Shown: piece after piece, positions 17,311-26,782 of the stretch
Position numbering within the stretch: position 1 is the first letter of the stretch
Layout: the number at the start of each line of letters is the position of its first letter
Source of the DNA: Microbacterium sp. UFMG61
Lineage (GTDB): Bacteria; Actinomycetota; Actinomycetes; Actinomycetales; Microbacteriaceae
DNA: 64,000 nucleotides
Direction of reading: 5' to 3'
NCBI RefSeq assembly: GCF_015354505.1
Contig: NZ_JACAFP010000010.1
Location: forward strand, 62,001-126,000
The notes under the pieces: model-generated
The model's input: only the letters and a program-made list of their open reading frames with translations
Told to the model about the DNA's origin: nothing
Database searches by the model: none
Position numbers and translations under genes: made by a program

Positions 17311-18203
17311 TCGCGATCCTCGAGCCACGCAACGATCAGGGCGCGCGCGATGGATGCCGCTCCGGGGAGCCCGACCGGCCCCTCGCCGGCGAGCGCGCTG
17401 GCGATCTCCGACCGCGTGAACCAGCGGACGTCGATGATCTCCTCACCGTCCGCCCGCACCTCGTCCACGTCGACGGCGACCGCGCGAAAACCCAGCATGA
17501 GCGAGCGCGGGAACGGCCACGGCTGGGAGGAGACGTAGTCGAGGGACGCGAGGCGAACTCCCGCCTCCTCCTCCAGCTCGCGATGGACCGTCGACTCGAG
17601 CGACTCGCCGGCCTCCGTGAAACCCGCGAAGCACGAATACATGCGTCCGCCCCAGTTCGCGTTCGCTCCGAGAAGCAGCCGTTCGCCGTCCGGACTCTCG
17701 ACCGCGACGATGACCGCCGGGTCAGTGCGCGGGAAGTGCTCCTTGCCGCAGACGAGGCACTGCCGTGACCATCCCGCCTGCCTGACCTCGGTCCCGCCTC
17801 CGCAGGCGGGGCAGAACGGCGCATCGCGCAGCCATCCTGCGAGTGCGAGCGCTTCGATCAGCAGCTCCGTCTCACCGCCGGCGAGCCTCCCGCCGAGATC
17901 GCGCAGCCCGAGCCAGGTCTCGTCGGGCGTGGTGTCGACGGTGTCGGCCTCAGGCGCCAGGGCGGCGAGCAGTATCGCGGCACCCTGCGCGTCACGCGCG
18001 AGCAGCGCCCAGGTCGCGTCACCGATCTCGGAGGGCTCGACACGCAGCAGAGAGGTCTCGTCACTCTCGGTCCCGGCGATCCGGACCCGCCCCTGACGGA
18101 CGGCGATCACCCTGGTCGTGGGTGCCGCACGGAGGCGATCGAGGATCCCCGGTTCGGTCCTCAGATCAGCGGCACGGTCGAGGGACGGGCGCATTGTGGT
18201 CAT
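17307..18203 (-). CDS. nudC: NAD(+) diphosphatase / RNA decapping hydrolase NudC
   Basis: 298 aa. A four-cysteine zinc ribbon (CPACG then CLVCG) precedes the Nudix domain; the Nudix box GFTEAGESLESTVHRELEEE carries the metal-binding Glu residues, and SQPWPFPRSLM is the diagnostic motif of NADH pyrophosphatases. Cleaves NAD(H) to NMN(H) and AMP and can remove NAD caps from RNA. ATG 18203 with GGGAG 4 nt upstream. It is first in a coupled pair with the UvrD2-like helicase gene, the same neighbour as in mycobacteria. The start is 64 bases from that of a divergent kinase-fold gene. Confidence 0.95.
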   Translation of the reverse strand: MTTMRPSLDRAADLRTEPGILDRLRAAPTTRVIAVRQGRVRIAGTESDETSLLRVEPSEIGDATWALLARDAQGAAILLAALAPEADTVDTTPDETWLGLRDLGGRLAGGETELLIEALALAGWLRDAPFCPACGGGTEVRQAGWSRQCLVCGKEHFPRTDPAVIVAVESPDGERLLLGANANWGGRMYSCFAGFTEAGESLESTVHRELEEEAGVRLASLDYVSSQPWPFPRSLMLGFRAVAVDVDEVRADGEEIIDVRWFTRSEIASALAGEGPVGLPGAASIARALIVAWLEDRE

Positions 18204-18267
18204 CGACTCCCTCTCTCACGGGCGTGGCGGAGGCGGGACCGCCCCCGAGCCGACCTACCCTGGGGGG

Positions 18268-19611
18268 ATGGGACGCTCTCCTTTCACTCTAGCCGCGGCA
18301 GTGACGGCTGCACTGCCCGGAGCGGAGGTCACGGGTGCCCGCGCCCTGTCGTCCGATGCGGACGGTCGCTTCGACTCCGCCGTCGCCACGCTGGCCGACG
18401 GCCGCGAGCTCGCCATCCGCGTGGCAGACGACGATGAGTCCGCGCGCGAGTTGGCAGCCGAAGCCATCGCGCTGCGTGCTCTCACCGCCGGAGCCCGCGC
18501 GATGCTGCCTTTCCGCGCACCCGGGTATGTCGGCGAGACCCGGCTGGGAGACGCGCCGGCATTGGTCACCGAACTCCTCCCCGGGTTCCAGATCGACGCG
18601 GCGCTCGTGCCGGCCGGTCGTGGCGCCGCGGAATCGATGGGAACAGCGATCGCGGCCGTGCATGCCCTGCCCGTGTCAGTGGTCCGCAGTGCGGGCCTCA
18701 TCGCACGGTCGGCGCAGGAGAGCCGAGACGAGCTGGCCCGGCTGATCGACACCGCCGCGGCGACGGGGCGTGTTCCTGCCCGCCTCACGGTCCGCTGGCG
18801 TGAGGCCATCGACGACGACGACCTGTGGCGTTTCGAGTCGACCGTCGTCCTCGGCGGTGCGCAGGCGTCCTCGTTCGTGTTCGCCGACGAGACCGACCGC
18901 GGGCCGGAGGTCACCGGCATCCTGGGCTGGCACTCGCTGTCGGTCGGGGATCCCGCCATCGACCTGTCGTGGCTGTCCACGGCACCGGATGCCGCGGCCG
19001 ATGTGCACGCCTCGTACGCACGCGCGGTCGATCGAGTCGCCGATCCTGCGCTCGAGATCCGGGCACGTCTGCTCGCCGAGTTGGACTTCGCACGGTGGCT
19101 GGTTCATGGAGATTCCCTGCGACGCGTCGACATCGTGGATGACGCCGCCGCCCTGCTCCAGGCCCTCGCCGACGGACTGCACTCCGACGACCTGTCGGTC
19201 ATCGCGTCGCGCGATGCCGGCGTGGACTCGGCGATGGATGCTCTCGACCGGGTGCCCGCCGGCGCCGTGTCCGGGGTCGACACCTCGATGCAGACCGACG
19301 CATACAACCCGGAAGACCTCTGGCACACGTCCGATGACGAGAGGACCGGTGACATCACTGCCGCGACCGAGGCTGCCCGACGCGCCCAGGTCGGGTCGTT
19401 GGAGACCGAGGATCTCTCGGGGGTGCGAGACTCCCTGGAAGATCTCGACTCCGGCACCACCGGTGATCAGGCGCCCATCGAGTCGACTCGACGCGAGGCA
19501 GAGCCCGCGTCCGCCGACGATGATGACTCCGCATCCGGATCACCGGAGGACGAAGCTCAGCGCGCCGCCCGCGCGGCGCTCCAGCGCTGGAAGAGCTCGA
19601 GCTCCGAATAG
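18268..19611 (+). CDS. Aminoglycoside-phosphotransferase-like (APH/ChoK fold) protein with acidic tail
   Basis: 447 aa. Kinase-like APH fold: LVTELLPGFQIDAALV (hinge), ASSFVFADETDRGPEVTG-ILGWHSLSVGDPAIDLSWL, in which the DFG-equivalent segment reads ILGWHSLSVGDPAIDL, and a second helical lobe. The catalytic HGD loop is replaced by a sequence near 'VVLGGAQASSFVF', so phosphotransfer is not assured. The last ~140 residues are Asp/Glu/Ser-rich and probably disordered. Homologues are often labelled macrolide phosphotransferase; nothing here supports resistance. TACCCT at 18256-18261 with six Gs before the ATG suggests a leaderless start. The 3' end overlaps the AdnB gene by 55 bases, tail to tail. 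Confidence 0.75.
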   Translation: MGRSPFTLAAAVTAALPGAEVTGARALSSDADGRFDSAVATLADGRELAIRVADDDESARELAAEAIALRALTAGARAMLPFRAPGYVGETRLGDAPALVTELLPGFQIDAALVPAGRGAAESMGTAIAAVHALPVSVVRSAGLIARSAQESRDELARLIDTAAATGRVPARLTVRWREAIDDDDLWRFESTVVLGGAQASSFVFADETDRGPEVTGILGWHSLSVGDPAIDLSWLSTAPDAAADVHASYARAVDRVADPALEIRARLLAELDFARWLVHGDSLRRVDIVDDAAALLQALADGLHSDDLSVIASRDAGVDSAMDALDRVPAGAVSGVDTSMQTDAYNPEDLWHTSDDERTGDITAATEAARRAQVGSLETEDLSGVRDSLEDLDSGTTGDQAPIESTRREAEPASADDDDSASGSPEDEAQRAARAALQRWKSSSSE

Positions 19612-22600
19612 ACCCTGTCGCCTCGGATGACCAGGTCGTCGGCGACGTAGTAGAGCGCGACGTCGATCTCCTCGAGCGGCACGTCGAAGCGTCGGTGGTA
19701 GGCGAGTCGGTAGAGGGCCAGCTGCAGCATCCGCTCCTCGCGCTCCTGCGGAGTGCGCGGCGCCTTGCCCGTCTTCCAGTCGACGATCTCGATGCGCCCG
19801 CCACGATCGTCCCGGCGGTAGACGGCGTCGAGCTTGCAGATGACGATGTTGCCTGCGTCAGGCGCGTCGGTCGCCGCGTCGTGTTCGAGCGACTGAGCGC
19901 TCGCGATACCGCTGCCGAGCGCGAAGTCGATCTCGATCTCGACCGCGATGGGCTGCAACCGCCCCCACTCGCTGCGCTCGAAGATCGCCTGCAGGGTCGA
20001 CAGGTCCGCGGCATCCGCAGCCGAGACATCCTCGTCTGCAGCGCCCCACGACACGTCGTCCTCGTCGAGCTCCCAGAGCGCCTCGTCGAGACGAGCGCCG
20101 ACTCCCACCAGTTCGCTGCGTCGCTCCACCCAGGCATGGAACAGCGTTCCCAGACGCGTCTGCCGATAGGGCCGCTCCGGCATCGGTCGCACGATCGACG
20201 AGAGCGTCCCGCTGAAGTCCGTGACGTAGTCCTTGAACCTCGATGCGGGAACCCGGGTCGGCGGCGGAGCCTCGACGCCTCGCAGACGTGCGGCCCGCTC
20301 GGCGAGCAGGCGTGCCAGCTCCGGGGTCGCGGTGGGGTCCTGCGCCGCCGCCTCGCGGACAGCCCGTGCCGCGGTCTCGACGACCCCGCGGCGAGCGCCG
20401 AGCGGATCGAGCGGCCACGTCAGGGTCGATCCCGGGCCTTCATAGGGGTTGTCGTCGGGGTCGACCTCACCGATCTCCTCGAGTCCGCGGACCTCGATCG
20501 CCTCGACCAGGAAGGGGCTGGGTACTCGCGGCGACTTCTGCCCCGCCCAGTGCGCCCCCGTCAGCAGGAGGTCCGTACGGGCGCGGGTCACTGCGACGTA
20601 CGCCAGACGACGCTCCTCCTGCTGCTGGTAGGCGCGATAGGCGTCCTTGAACCGCTTGAGCGCACCGCCCTGCGGGTTGGCCTTCGAGACCCCGCCGGAG
20701 AGCGAAGACTGCGCGAGGGTCTGCCGCTTCTTCGGATCCGCTTCGTCTCCGATCGCCGCGATGGGATCCCACTCGAAGCGTGGCAGCGCGTCCCGATCGC
20801 CGCGCAACGCGAACGGCACGACGCCGAAGCCGAACCACCCCGAAGTGTCGGACACTCGGCTGGGCAGTTCGTCGGACACCAGGCGCACGACCGCGACGGA
20901 GTCCCATTCGAGCCCCTTGGAGCCGTGGATCGTGAGCAGTTGCACCACTCCGGGTTCCGGGGGTTCCGGCCTCGGCATGAGCTCGTCGGTGCTCTCGGCC
21001 TTGTCGAGCCAGGCGAGAAGACTCGCGATCGTCCCGCGCTCGTCTGCGGCGAGGAACGCGCGGACCTCGTCGGAGAACGCCCTCAGCTGGGTCGCCGCGA
21101 TGCGGGCCGGTCCGCGCGTCTCGTTCGCGGCGAGCTCGATGTCGAGTCTGAGCTCGAGCTCGATGAGGCGGACCAGCTCGGGTATGGGTTGGGATGATGC
21201 ACGACGCAGTCGCTCGAGCATCTCCCCCGCGGCACGGATCCGTGCTCTCCCGTCGGGAGTGATCCCCGCGATCAGGCGATAGTCGTCACGCACGGCTCGC
21301 ACGACATCGACGGCGTCGATGATGGACACGGCCTCATCGGCTCCGCGCGATGACCTCAACCGCACCCGAACCTCGTCGGGAAGCGGCATCATGCCGGTGT
21401 CACGTTCGGAGAGTGTGCGACCCAGGTCGTACAGGGCCGCCATGTCCGCGACCCCCACCGCGAATCGGGGCCCGGTGAGGAGACGGATCAACGCCGACCC
21501 CGCTGTGGGATCGTGCACGGCGCGCAGGGTCGACACCACGTCGACGACCTCCGGAGTGGCGAGCAGCCCGCCGAGACCCAGGATGCGGTGCGGGATGCCC
21601 TGTGCCGCCAAGGCGGCGGCGAAGGTCTGCATGTGCTTCTTCGAGCGGAACAGGATCGCGCCGGTGTGCGGCCGTCCGGCCGAAACGGCGTCATGGGCAG
21701 CACGTCGCGCAGCGAACCAGGTCGCCACTTCGTCGGCCTCGGCGTCGACCGTGAACGGGAAACGCACTTCGACCGCGCCTTCCGCCGCGCCGGGTCTCGG
21801 TTCCAGCGGAGGCACGTCGAGACCGGGTCGCTGAAGGGGCACGAGAATGCGGTTGGCGACGTCGAGGATGCTGGTGTCGTTGCGCCAGCTGGTCATGAGG
21901 CTGTAAGTCTGCGCCCCCTCGGGCGCGGAGGTGAAGGCACCGGAGAACGCGTAGAGGTTGTCGGCGCTCGCTCCGCGCCAGCCGTAGATCGACTGATGCG
22001 GGTCACCGACGGCCATGACCGCCGAATCGCGGAAGAGCTCCGCGAGAAACCTGGTCTGGATGACGGAGGTGTCCTGGTACTCGTCGAGCAGCACGACCCG
22101 GTGCTGCTCGCGCAGGTCGGAGCGGACGTCCGGAGCGGACTCGACGATGTCGTAGGCCCCGCCGACCTGGTCCGCGAAGTCGAGCACTCCGCGGCGGCTC
22201 TTCTCGGCGATGTACTCGCGCACGAGGCGCGCCAGCGTGTCCAGACCGAGCAGATTGCCGGCAGCCTTGTCGACATCTCCGTTGCTCCGGTACGACTCGA
22301 AGGCTTCGGCCTGATCGCGGGCGATGCGCACCGCCCGGTCGAGGTCGACGCGGTGATCGAGCACGTCGCCGGCCAGTCGCTGCACCGCATCGATCACGGT
22401 GCCCAGTGCGAAGTCGATCTCCTCGAGCTCCGGAAGGTCGGAGCGCAGCACGACCTCCCGTGCCAGCATCCACGATGCGGCCTGGCTGAGCATCGCCACG
22501 TCGGAATCCCGTCCGATTCGCGCGGCGTGCTCCCGCACGATGCCGTCGGCGAAGGCGTTGTACGTCGAGACGCGCGGTCGGATCATCAGGTCCTCGGCCG

Positions 22601-23105
22601 CACGAGGGGTCCCAGGGTCCCATCCGGTGCCGTATCGCTCAGCGAGTTCGTCGAGCACGTGGCGACGCACGACGTCGCGCTGCCGACCGGCAGCCGCGTC
22701 ATCGACCCGGCGAAGCGCCCCGGATGCGACGATCTCGGGAAGGAACGGGAGCAGACCGCGCCGCCCGTAGTCGTCGATGACGGCCAGGCGTGCGCCGATG
22801 CGCTCGGCGAGCTCCCCCGCGGCCTTGCGGGTGAAGGTCAGCCCGAGGATCTCATCGCGTCGGACATGGCCATTGGCGACCAGCCAGACCACCCGCCCGG
22901 ACATCGTCTCGGTCTTGCCGCTGCCGGCACCGGCGACGACGAGCGCGGGTGCGGGTGGTGCTTCGATCACACGCTGCTGCGCGGGGGTCGGCGACGGCTG
23001 CCCGAGCGCGGCCGCGACGTCCGTGGCCGAGATCCCGAGGGAGCCCGGCCAGCGATCGGGCACCTCGGGAGCGCGAGCGGCGCCCGTGGTCTCGGAGATG
23101 GTCAT
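19557..23105 (-). CDS. adnB: AdnB-like helicase-nuclease subunit (UvrD motor plus RecB-type nuclease)
   Basis: 1182 aa. SF1A helicase with Walker A GAGSGKTET (Lys64) followed by a RecB/AddB-type PD-(D/E)XK nuclease: IEIVDWKTGK near residue 1135 then QLALYRLAY. Motif II is canonical (LLDEYQDTSVIQ), as is motif VI (LAYVAVTRARTDL). Pairs with the preceding gene as the AdnAB complex, which unwinds and resects DNA ends for recombination in actinobacteria in place of RecBCD/AddAB. In the mycobacterial complex the AdnB motor drives translocation, consistent with its intact motifs here. The ATG at 23105 overlaps the adnA stop (ATGA, 23102-23105). The frame runs open upstream of it, but that extension is antisense-like coding noise inside adnA. 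Confidence 0.92.
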   Translation of the reverse strand: MTISETTGAARAPEVPDRWPGSLGISATDVAAALGQPSPTPAQQRVIEAPPAPALVVAGAGSGKTETMSGRVVWLVANGHVRRDEILGLTFTRKAAGELAERIGARLAVIDDYGRRGLLPFLPEIVASGALRRVDDAAAGRQRDVVRRHVLDELAERYGTGWDPGTPRAAEDLMIRPRVSTYNAFADGIVREHAARIGRDSDVAMLSQAASWMLAREVVLRSDLPELEEIDFALGTVIDAVQRLAGDVLDHRVDLDRAVRIARDQAEAFESYRSNGDVDKAAGNLLGLDTLARLVREYIAEKSRRGVLDFADQVGGAYDIVESAPDVRSDLREQHRVVLLDEYQDTSVIQTRFLAELFRDSAVMAVGDPHQSIYGWRGASADNLYAFSGAFTSAPEGAQTYSLMTSWRNDTSILDVANRILVPLQRPGLDVPPLEPRPGAAEGAVEVRFPFTVDAEADEVATWFAARRAAHDAVSAGRPHTGAILFRSKKHMQTFAAALAAQGIPHRILGLGGLLATPEVVDVVSTLRAVHDPTAGSALIRLLTGPRFAVGVADMAALYDLGRTLSERDTGMMPLPDEVRVRLRSSRGADEAVSIIDAVDVVRAVRDDYRLIAGITPDGRARIRAAGEMLERLRRASSQPIPELVRLIELELRLDIELAANETRGPARIAATQLRAFSDEVRAFLAADERGTIASLLAWLDKAESTDELMPRPEPPEPGVVQLLTIHGSKGLEWDSVAVVRLVSDELPSRVSDTSGWFGFGVVPFALRGDRDALPRFEWDPIAAIGDEADPKKRQTLAQSSLSGGVSKANPQGGALKRFKDAYRAYQQQEERRLAYVAVTRARTDLLLTGAHWAGQKSPRVPSPFLVEAIEVRGLEEIGEVDPDDNPYEGPGSTLTWPLDPLGARRGVVETAARAVREAAAQDPTATPELARLLAERAARLRGVEAPPPTRVPASRFKDYVTDFSGTLSSIVRPMPERPYRQTRLGTLFHAWVERRSELVGVGARLDEALWELDEDDVSWGAADEDVSAADAADLSTLQAIFERSEWGRLQPIAVEIEIDFALGSGIASAQSLEHDAATDAPDAGNIVICKLDAVYRRDDRGGRIEIVDWKTGKAPRTPQEREERMLQLALYRLAYHRRFDVPLEEIDVALYYVADDLVIRGDRVYSELELFQRWSAARAAR

Positions 23106-26100
23106 GAGCTCACCGCCGGAACAGTATGGATCCGGCACGGATTCACGCGCCGCTGCGTGTCTGCGCAGTGCGACTCCACCTGGGCCGTGAAGCTGGACGC
23201 CGACATGCCGCGCGCAGCCTCGCCCACTCGTCGGAGGAACGCGTCTCGAGAATCGGGTCCGAGAGTGTGCTGATGCGCGACCCGATAGTCGCTCTTCGAG
23301 AGGGTCTTCGAAACGATCACCAGGCGGGCGCCCGCGAGAGCATCGGCCGATGCGCCCGGTACGAGCCCCTGCTGCACCGCCACCTGATAGGCGGCGAGCT
23401 GTGCGTGCTCGAGGACACCCGATTCGGACTCCGGATCCGTCTTGCCCGTCTTGAGATCGACCACGACGACTCGCTCCTTCTCGGCTCCCGCACCGTCGCC
23501 GCCGCTGATCGGCTGCCATCGCTGCCCGCGGGCATGCGGATGATCGCCCGCACCGGGCGGATAGACCTCGACGCGGTCGATGAATCCGTGGATGACGGCC
23601 TGATTCGCCGTGTCGTCGCCGACCGGTCGCACTCGGTCCTCGCCCGCGAGCTCGGCTTCTGCCTCGGAGACGTCGACAGCGAACCGGAACTCGACCTCGC
23701 TCGCCAGCTCGCGTCCCCCGTCGCGCCGCACATCGCCCAGATAGGTGTGCAACCGATCGATGAAGGTGTCGGCGCGGCGACGCTCCTTGCGACCGATCCA
23801 CTCGGTCTCGAAGTCGAGTTCTGTCCAGTGCTCGGCGACGATCGCCCGCATCCGCTCGAGATCTCCGTCGGGGACCTTCTCCATCGCCTCGTGGATGATC
23901 GTTCCGATGCCCGCGGTCGGCGGCATGACGGTGTCACCTCCCAACGCCGAGACGGCCCAGTTGAGCCCGCATTCCTCGAACGACTCCATCTTCGACGGAG
24001 ACACCCGCGCACCCTCGGTCGCGAGATCGCGCAGCGCGGCATTCGTGGAGGGCGGCGTGACGCCGTACCAGTCGACGGGGTCGGCGCCGGGGACGCCCTC
24101 GCGAGCCAACACGGCGAGCTGCTCCGCGGCGTGCGCCCGCGCTGTCGGCGACTGAGCGGTCGTCAGCACGCGCCGATGACGGGCCACCAGCCCGCGCAGG
24201 GTCAGCGGATGGTCTGCAGAGGCGTGCTGCTCGGGCGGATCCGGCTGCGGAAGGAAGGCGAAGAACGGGCTGGGGGTCATGTCGTCGTCATCGACCGCCG
24301 TGATGAGCAGCCGCCGTCGTGCCCGGGAGATCGCCCGCACGAAGAGCCTCAGTTCGTCGTGCAGTGCGGCTCGCCGTCGATCGAGGGCCGCAGGAGGATC
24401 TTCCGGCACACCCGCGCGGCGAGCGAGAAGGGCATCGGCGAGACGCCAGGTCTGGAGCATGCCGCCACGCAGACGGACGTTCGGCCAGACGCCGTCCTGC
24501 ACCCCGGCCACCACGACGGCATCGAACTCGGTGCCGAGTGCCGTCGCCGGCGTGAGCAGCGTCACTCGCCCCGGTCGGTCGGGACTCGAGAGGGAATCCT
24601 CAGGCACCTCGCTGTCGAGGACATCGCGGACGAAGACCTCGGGCCGCTCGTTCGGCGTGCGCTCGACGAAACGCTTCGCCGCGCCGAACAACGACACGAG
24701 GGCATCGAGAGCCCTCGCCGTCTCGGCGCCGGCCGCCTGCAACGACATCTCGCGCCAGGCGATCTGCAGCCGTCTGCCGTCGACGGCACGAGCCTCGTCC
24801 CACACCCGCCAGAGCAGGTCGTGGATCGTCTCTCCCGCATCTGCGGCCCGTGCCACTGCGGCGATGGTCTGGGCGAAACGCGCAGCGGTACGCGACTCCT
24901 GCGCGTCGATGAGCGTGAAGTGGTCTGGGCTGGCGAGCGCCTGACGTAGGAGTTCTCTGGCCGGAGTGGATCCGCCGTGCTCGAGCTCGATGTGCCGCAG
25001 TCGCGCGCGCAGCCGTCGGAGGGCGATCGCATCCATGCCGCCGAAAGGCGTCCGCAATGCCTCCTCCCAGTCCTGAGACGTGCGCTCATCGGCGCGCGTC
25101 AGTGCCAGCCGGACGATCCCCACGATGTCACGGACGACCGATTCGCTGCCGAGCGGTCGCTGCACGCCCGCGGCGCGCGTCGGTATCTCCCGCGCCGCCA
25201 GCTCCGCCTCGAGCTGCGAGACCTGGCGCGTGTCGTGGGCGATGACCGCCATCCGGTCCCACGGCACCCGGCCGGAGAGGTGCCACTCGCGCATGACGCC
25301 CGCGATGCGGTCGAGCTCCTCGTACGGCGAGGGAGCGAGGAAGGTCGCCACGCTCGCCTCGAGGTCATCGGTGTCGGCCGCGACCGGAGCCCGCCGATGA
25401 TCGACCCGACCCGACGCCCCGATCGCCTGCGTCAGAGTGCGGGTCAGCGCGGTGAGCGGTGACGACTGCCGATGGGGCTCATCGAGGACGTGGACGTCTC
25501 CGAGCGCGGTGGCCAGCTGCGCGAACAGCTCGGGGCTGGCACCCCGGAACGCACCGGAGGAGATGTCGGGGTCGCCGAAGGCGAGCACGGCGATCCCGCG
25601 CTCGCGGAGGGCTCGGACGATCGCGATACCACCCCTGGTGAGTTCTTGCGCGTCGTCGAACAGCACGATCTTCAGGTCGGCGAGAACTCCGAGGGCGCTG
25701 TCGTCGGAGCTCCGCAGCACCTCGCACGCTTCGGCGAGCAGGTCGGCGGCGTCGCGGTGCGCAGCGCGCGCCTGATCGAGGACCGACCGATATTCCACCA
25801 AGAAGTCGGCCACGGCCGACCACGCGGGGTCGCCCGCGCTGCGCAGCTCATCCGGACGCACGCCGAGCTCGGCGCACTCGGCGATGAAGGCGCGCAACTC
25901 GGAGCGGAATCCCTTGGATGCGCGCACTGCGGGGCTGAGCGCATCGGGCCAGGCGATGACCGAGTCTTCGGCGTCTCCCTCGAGCAGGTCGGCGATCAGG
26001 CGGTCCTGGTCGGCCCCCGTGAGCAGGGCAGGCGGGTCTTCACCGTCTCGCACCATCGCGCCGCGGACCACCTGGAACGCGAAGGACCCGAGCGATCGTG

Positions 26101-26341
26101 CGAGCGGACCCGGAGTCGCCTGCGCGGTGCGCACTCCGATGCGATCGCGCAGCGCCGTCGCCGCCTGCCTGCTCGGGGTCAGCACGAGGACCTCTTCGGG
26201 CCGGAGGCCTGCGACATCGAGCAGGTGCACGACCCGCTCCGTGAGAGTGCGCGTCTTTCCGGTTCCCGGTCCACCGATGATGATCCCGGATGCCGAGTCG
26301 TCAGCGCCGATCACGGCTCTCTGGGCGGCATCCTGCATCAT
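23102..26341 (-). CDS. adnA: AdnA-like helicase-nuclease subunit
   Basis: 1079 aa from the ATG at 26341. UvrD-like motor with Walker A GGPGTGKTRT (Lys29) and a degenerate motif II reading LFDDAQELT in place of DExQ; C-terminal RecB-type nuclease with VVVVDLKTGKTDPE and QLAAYQVAV. Between the motor and nuclease, GMLQTWRLADALL and the FFAFLP blocks match the AdnA arrangement. Forms AdnAB with the next gene (ATGA overlap). Start choice: TAGCGT on the minus strand (26354-26349) ends 7 nt before ATG 26341, favouring a leaderless start there; a second ATG at 26338 has GGAGG 5 nt upstream, so 26338 is the alternative. A frame extension to 26371 is unlikely. The weak motif II suggests this motor plays a secondary part. 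Confidence 0.9.
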   Translation of the reverse strand: MMQDAAQRAVIGADDSASGIIIGGPGTGKTRTLTERVVHLLDVAGLRPEEVLVLTPSRQAATALRDRIGVRTAQATPGPLARSLGSFAFQVVRGAMVRDGEDPPALLTGADQDRLIADLLEGDAEDSVIAWPDALSPAVRASKGFRSELRAFIAECAELGVRPDELRSAGDPAWSAVADFLVEYRSVLDQARAAHRDAADLLAEACEVLRSSDDSALGVLADLKIVLFDDAQELTRGGIAIVRALRERGIAVLAFGDPDISSGAFRGASPELFAQLATALGDVHVLDEPHRQSSPLTALTRTLTQAIGASGRVDHRRAPVAADTDDLEASVATFLAPSPYEELDRIAGVMREWHLSGRVPWDRMAVIAHDTRQVSQLEAELAAREIPTRAAGVQRPLGSESVVRDIVGIVRLALTRADERTSQDWEEALRTPFGGMDAIALRRLRARLRHIELEHGGSTPARELLRQALASPDHFTLIDAQESRTAARFAQTIAAVARAADAGETIHDLLWRVWDEARAVDGRRLQIAWREMSLQAAGAETARALDALVSLFGAAKRFVERTPNERPEVFVRDVLDSEVPEDSLSSPDRPGRVTLLTPATALGTEFDAVVVAGVQDGVWPNVRLRGGMLQTWRLADALLARRAGVPEDPPAALDRRRAALHDELRLFVRAISRARRRLLITAVDDDDMTPSPFFAFLPQPDPPEQHASADHPLTLRGLVARHRRVLTTAQSPTARAHAAEQLAVLAREGVPGADPVDWYGVTPPSTNAALRDLATEGARVSPSKMESFEECGLNWAVSALGGDTVMPPTAGIGTIIHEAMEKVPDGDLERMRAIVAEHWTELDFETEWIGRKERRRADTFIDRLHTYLGDVRRDGGRELASEVEFRFAVDVSEAEAELAGEDRVRPVGDDTANQAVIHGFIDRVEVYPPGAGDHPHARGQRWQPISGGDGAGAEKERVVVVDLKTGKTDPESESGVLEHAQLAAYQVAVQQGLVPGASADALAGARLVIVSKTLSKSDYRVAHQHTLGPDSRDAFLRRVGEAARGMSASSFTAQVESHCADTQRRVNPCRIHTVPAVSS

Positions 26342-26550
26342 GCCCTCCACGCTACTGCGACGGACGGACATCGCCGGATCCGGACGCCGGACGCCCGCCC
26401 CCGCCCGCGTCGTCTCCGTGTGCGCTCAGGGCGAAACCGGGGTCTCGTCCCGATCTCGCCCACGGCCCCCGGGGTAGAGTTGGGCGCAGCGGTCACCGCT
26501 CTCGGTCGACCCAGCACTGCATCGTCTACGGGACAAACACAGGAGTACGC

Positions 26551-26775
26551 GTGGAAATCCGCATCGGCATCATCAACACCGGCCGCGAGCTCAGCTTCGA
26601 GACCGCAGCGACCGCGGACGAGGTCCGCACCCAGGTCTCCACAGCGCTCGAGCAGAACACCTCGCACCTCAACTTCGCCGATGTGAAGGGCAACTCGTAC
26701 GTCGTCCCCACCGCGAACCTGGCCTACATCGAACTCGGCACCGAAGAGTCGCGTCGAGTCGGCTTCTTCGCCTGA
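26551..26775 (+). CDS. DUF3107 family small protein
   Basis: 74 aa, compact conserved actinobacterial protein of unknown role. Start is a GTG at 26551 with AGGAG 5 nt upstream; the frame stays open to 26290, but that part lies opposite adnA and before the ribosome site. Sequence VEIRIGIINTGRELSFET, a helix with alternating acidic/basic residues and a final strand NLAYIELGTEESRRVGF are family-like. TAGAGT at about 26476 may be its -10 box, giving a leader near 65 nt. A small membrane protein gene follows after 7 bases. Confidence 0.85.
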   Translation: MEIRIGIINTGRELSFETAATADEVRTQVSTALEQNTSHLNFADVKGNSYVVPTANLAYIELGTEESRRVGFFA

Positions 26776-26782
26776 CCCGACC

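Noticed and set aside
18268..19611. Macrolide or aminoglycoside resistance gene
   Set aside because: The APH fold is present but the HGD catalytic loop is not evident; chromosomal context is conserved core, without mobility genes.
23126..24949. 607-codon open frame on the plus strand opposite adnA
   Set aside because: AdnA helicase and nuclease motifs occupy the minus strand; no start signal on the plus strand.
19557..26341. AdnA/AdnB pair as a new phage-defence system
   Set aside because: Domain order, overlap and neighbours fit the known AdnAB recombination complex of actinobacteria; no defence island markers are nearby.
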